A DNA stretch of 64,000 nucleotides. Origin: Sphingomonas sp. GTDB taxonomy: Bacteria; Pseudomonadota; Alphaproteobacteria; Sphingomonadales; Sphingomonadaceae. A program made the position numbers and the translations under genes. Position 1 is the first letter of the stretch; each line of letters opens with the position of its first letter. Below, in pieces: positions 62,793 through 64,000 of the stretch. The notes under the pieces are model-generated. The model was given only the letters and a program-made list of their open reading frames with translations, did not search any database and was not told the DNA's origin. The stretch is taken from positions 248,001 to 312,000 of the forward strand of contig NZ_JAHBZI010000001.1 of the NCBI RefSeq assembly GCF_019635515.1, written 5' to 3'.

Positions 62793-63212
62793 GTGGCCGA
62801 AAACGACTGCGTGATCGCCACCGCGCGCTCCGCCGGCACGCCGCTCGATATCGGCACCGATCCCGCCAGTGGCATCAGCGCGATCGGCGTGGGCGGCTTC
62901 GTCAATCGTTACGATCCGCCGCGCCGCCTGCTGATCGTCGGAGCGGTTCAGATCGCCCAGTCGCTGACCGGCCTCGCCCGCGAGCTCGGGATAAAATGCA
63001 CTGTCATCGATCCGCGCGGGAGATTTTTGACGCCCGCGCGTTTTCCTGATGTGACACTCGACGACCGCTGGCCCGACGAGGCCGTAACCGCCCTGAGACC
63101 CGACCGCGCCATTGAAGGCCCCGCCGGGCTCTATCCAGGCGTGATCGGCCCAGCCGAGATCGCCTTGTCGATCGCCGCCGCGATGGTACGGAGCTTCCAT
63201 GGTCGAGCCTGA
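62793..63212 (+). CDS. Shortened XdhC/CoxI-like protein
   Basis: A 139-residue protein. RRLLIVGAVQIAQSLTGLAR and CTVIDPRGRFLTPARFP match the Rossmann domain of XdhC/CoxI proteins, which insert or protect molybdenum cofactor. Directly after PDRA the sequence jumps to IEGPAGLYPGVIGPAEIALSIAA, which is the family C-terminus; the usual middle segment with LTHDP and the N-terminal XdhC domain are missing. The frame is intact, so a functional short form or early decay are both possible. GTG at 62793 is favoured; a GTG at 62772 adds 7 residues. Confidence 0.75.
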   Translation: MAENDCVIATARSAGTPLDIGTDPASGISAIGVGGFVNRYDPPRRLLIVGAVQIAQSLTGLARELGIKCTVIDPRGRFLTPARFPDVTLDDRWPDEAVTALRPDRAIEGPAGLYPGVIGPAEIALSIAAAMVRSFHGRA

Positions 63213-63792
63213 GAATGTCGCCCTGGTGCTGCTTGCCGCCGGCCGCTCACGGCGCTTCGACGGCGACAAGCTGAACGAGCAATTCCTCGACAAGCCGCTC
63301 GCCTACCATGTCGTCACCGCGCTCGCGAATATCCCTTTCTGCGCGCGGATCGCGGTGGTCTCTGACACCGGGCTCGACTTCGCGGCATTGGGATATGCGG
63401 TCGTCCAGAACCCCGATCCCTCGCTCGGCCAGGCAGGTTCGCTGTGCCACGGGGTGACGCGTGCGAAGGAATTGGGCTGCGACTATGTGCTGGTCGCGCT
63501 CGCCGACATGCCCCGCGTCACCGCCGCGCACATCATGCGGCTGTTCGATGCCGCGAACGGCCCCGACACGATCGTCGCTTCCAGCGACGGCGTCCGCCCG
63601 ATGCCGCCGGCACTGTTCGGCAAGGACCGCTTCGACGAGCTGCTCGATCTCGACGGCGACGACGGCGCACGCGAACTGATCAAGGCCGGGCGGCATGTGG
63701 TGACCACCCCCGCCGAACTGGTCGATATCGACACCCGTGAGGATCTGGAGGAACTGCGCGCTCTCTACGGCCTGCCGACCGACGGCAAATGA
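63199..63792 (+). CDS. MobA-like nucleotidyltransferase (molybdopterin cytidylyltransferase type)
   Basis: A 197-residue NTP transferase. ALVLLAAGRSRRFDGDKL is the nucleotide-binding N-terminus and VLVALADMPRVT the metal-binding LADMP motif. Such proteins add CMP or GMP to molybdopterin for xanthine-dehydrogenase-like enzymes. It overlaps the XdhC-like gene by 14 bases, consistent with joint molybdenum-cofactor maturation. No molybdoenzyme gene is in view. Confidence 0.88.
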   Translation: MVEPENVALVLLAAGRSRRFDGDKLNEQFLDKPLAYHVVTALANIPFCARIAVVSDTGLDFAALGYAVVQNPDPSLGQAGSLCHGVTRAKELGCDYVLVALADMPRVTAAHIMRLFDAANGPDTIVASSDGVRPMPPALFGKDRFDELLDLDGDDGARELIKAGRHVVTTPAELVDIDTREDLEELRALYGLPTDGK

Positions 63793-63797
63793 AAAGC

Positions 63798-63824
63798 AAA
63801 TCCTCCCCCGCTGGGGGAGGATTT
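63798..63824. terminator. Bidirectional terminator-like hairpin
   Basis: Perfect 12-base arms AAATCCTCCCCC and GGGGGAGGATTT enclose a 3-base loop, between the MobA-like stop and the convergent permease stop. The A/T outer pairs give an A-run before and a T-run after on both strands, fitting a two-way factor-independent terminator. Confidence 0.8.
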
Positions 63825-63829
63825 AATCG

Positions 63830-64000
63830 TCACTCGTGCCGCAACGCATCGATCGGGTTGAGGCTCGCCGCCCGCCGCGCCGGGAAATAGCCGAACACCA
63901 CGCCGATGATCGCCGAGATCGCGAAGGCGATGACGTTGATCTGCACATCGAACAGAAACGGCAATCCGCCCGCGATCGACAGCCCGATCACCGCCAGCTG
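63830..64000 (-). CDS. MacB/FtsX-type ABC transporter permease, C-terminal fragment
   Basis: The last 56 residues of a gene running off the right edge. The end [21 protein letters not shown] is the signature C-terminus of MacB/LolC-type FtsX-family permeases, which couple to an ABC ATPase to extrude lipoproteins, peptides or drugs. Its N-terminus, helices and partner ATPase lie outside the window. Confidence 0.85.
   Translation of the reverse strand, partial: QLAVIGLSIAGGLPFLFDVQINVIAFAISAIIGVVFGYFPARRAASLNPIDALRHE

Overview
The window is a 64-kb piece of a high-GC alphaproteobacterial chromosome, most likely Sphingomonas or a close relative. The evidence is a PEP-CTERM/XrtA-type regulatory cluster (prsT, prsR, prsK, sugar transferase), alphaproteobacterial TCA gene order (mdh, sucD, sucA, sucB, lpdA), a PhoPQ-PepSY module, an HWE/HisKA_2-type kinase, GTG/TTG starts and 4-base stop/start overlaps. 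The backbone is dense and chromosomal. I found no integrase, transposase, CRISPR array, rRNA or tRNA, and no gap above 300 bases.

Layout. 0-12 kb: hflC (partial) and hflK, divergent from an Mrp/ApbC ATPase and a CoA-binding protein; a tryptophan-catabolism pair (tryptophan 2,3-dioxygenase plus kynureninase-like PLP enzyme); a membrane protein with an unusual HExxxH motif; dapD with a HAD phosphatase; a flavin monooxygenase; a TraB/GumN-like protein; and the PepSY-PhoP-PhoQ-like module. 12-24 kb: an ABC-F ATPase, an HWE-type kinase, a DUF815 ATPase, then the prsT-prsR-prsK-sugar transferase operon facing manC. 24-36 kb: AspH-like dioxygenase, oligopeptidase F, a 59-aa zinc-ribbon-like protein, groES-groEL with a CIRCE operator, MATE exporter, SppA, GNAT, small proteins, TRIC and DUF1275 membrane proteins, and a serine hydrolase.

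36-54.7 kb holds central metabolism: the mdh-X-sucD-sucA-sucB-lpdA operon (no sucC), a glycoside hydrolase family 2 enzyme, zapE, a thioesterase, and a succinate dehydrogenase locus in which sdhB is separated from sdhCDA by three same-strand genes: a polytopic membrane protein, a secreted legumain-like (C13) peptidase and a membrane-anchored ClpP-like protease. 54.7-64 kb holds two tandem soluble chemoreceptors sharing a 615-base block with one mismatch, an SDR, prmA, phenylalanine hydroxylase with an overlapping 80-aa partner, a lipoprotein and a GDPD, an internally shortened XdhC-like protein with a MobA-like nucleotidyltransferase, and the end of a MacB/FtsX-type permease.

Intergenic spaces carry recurrent palindromic elements. 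One family, with arms close to GCGAAAGC(A/G)GGAGC, occurs four times, including between groES and groEL and at the 3' end of a hydrolase gene, where it supplies the last codons and the stop. A different double hairpin with perfect 24-base arms separates sucB from lpdA. Several small genes (59, 52, 43 and 80 aa) are proposed from codon use, overlaps and motifs. The most unusual parts of the window are the protease pair inside the sdh locus and the homogenised chemoreceptor pair whose globin-like sensor domains appear to lack the haem histidine.
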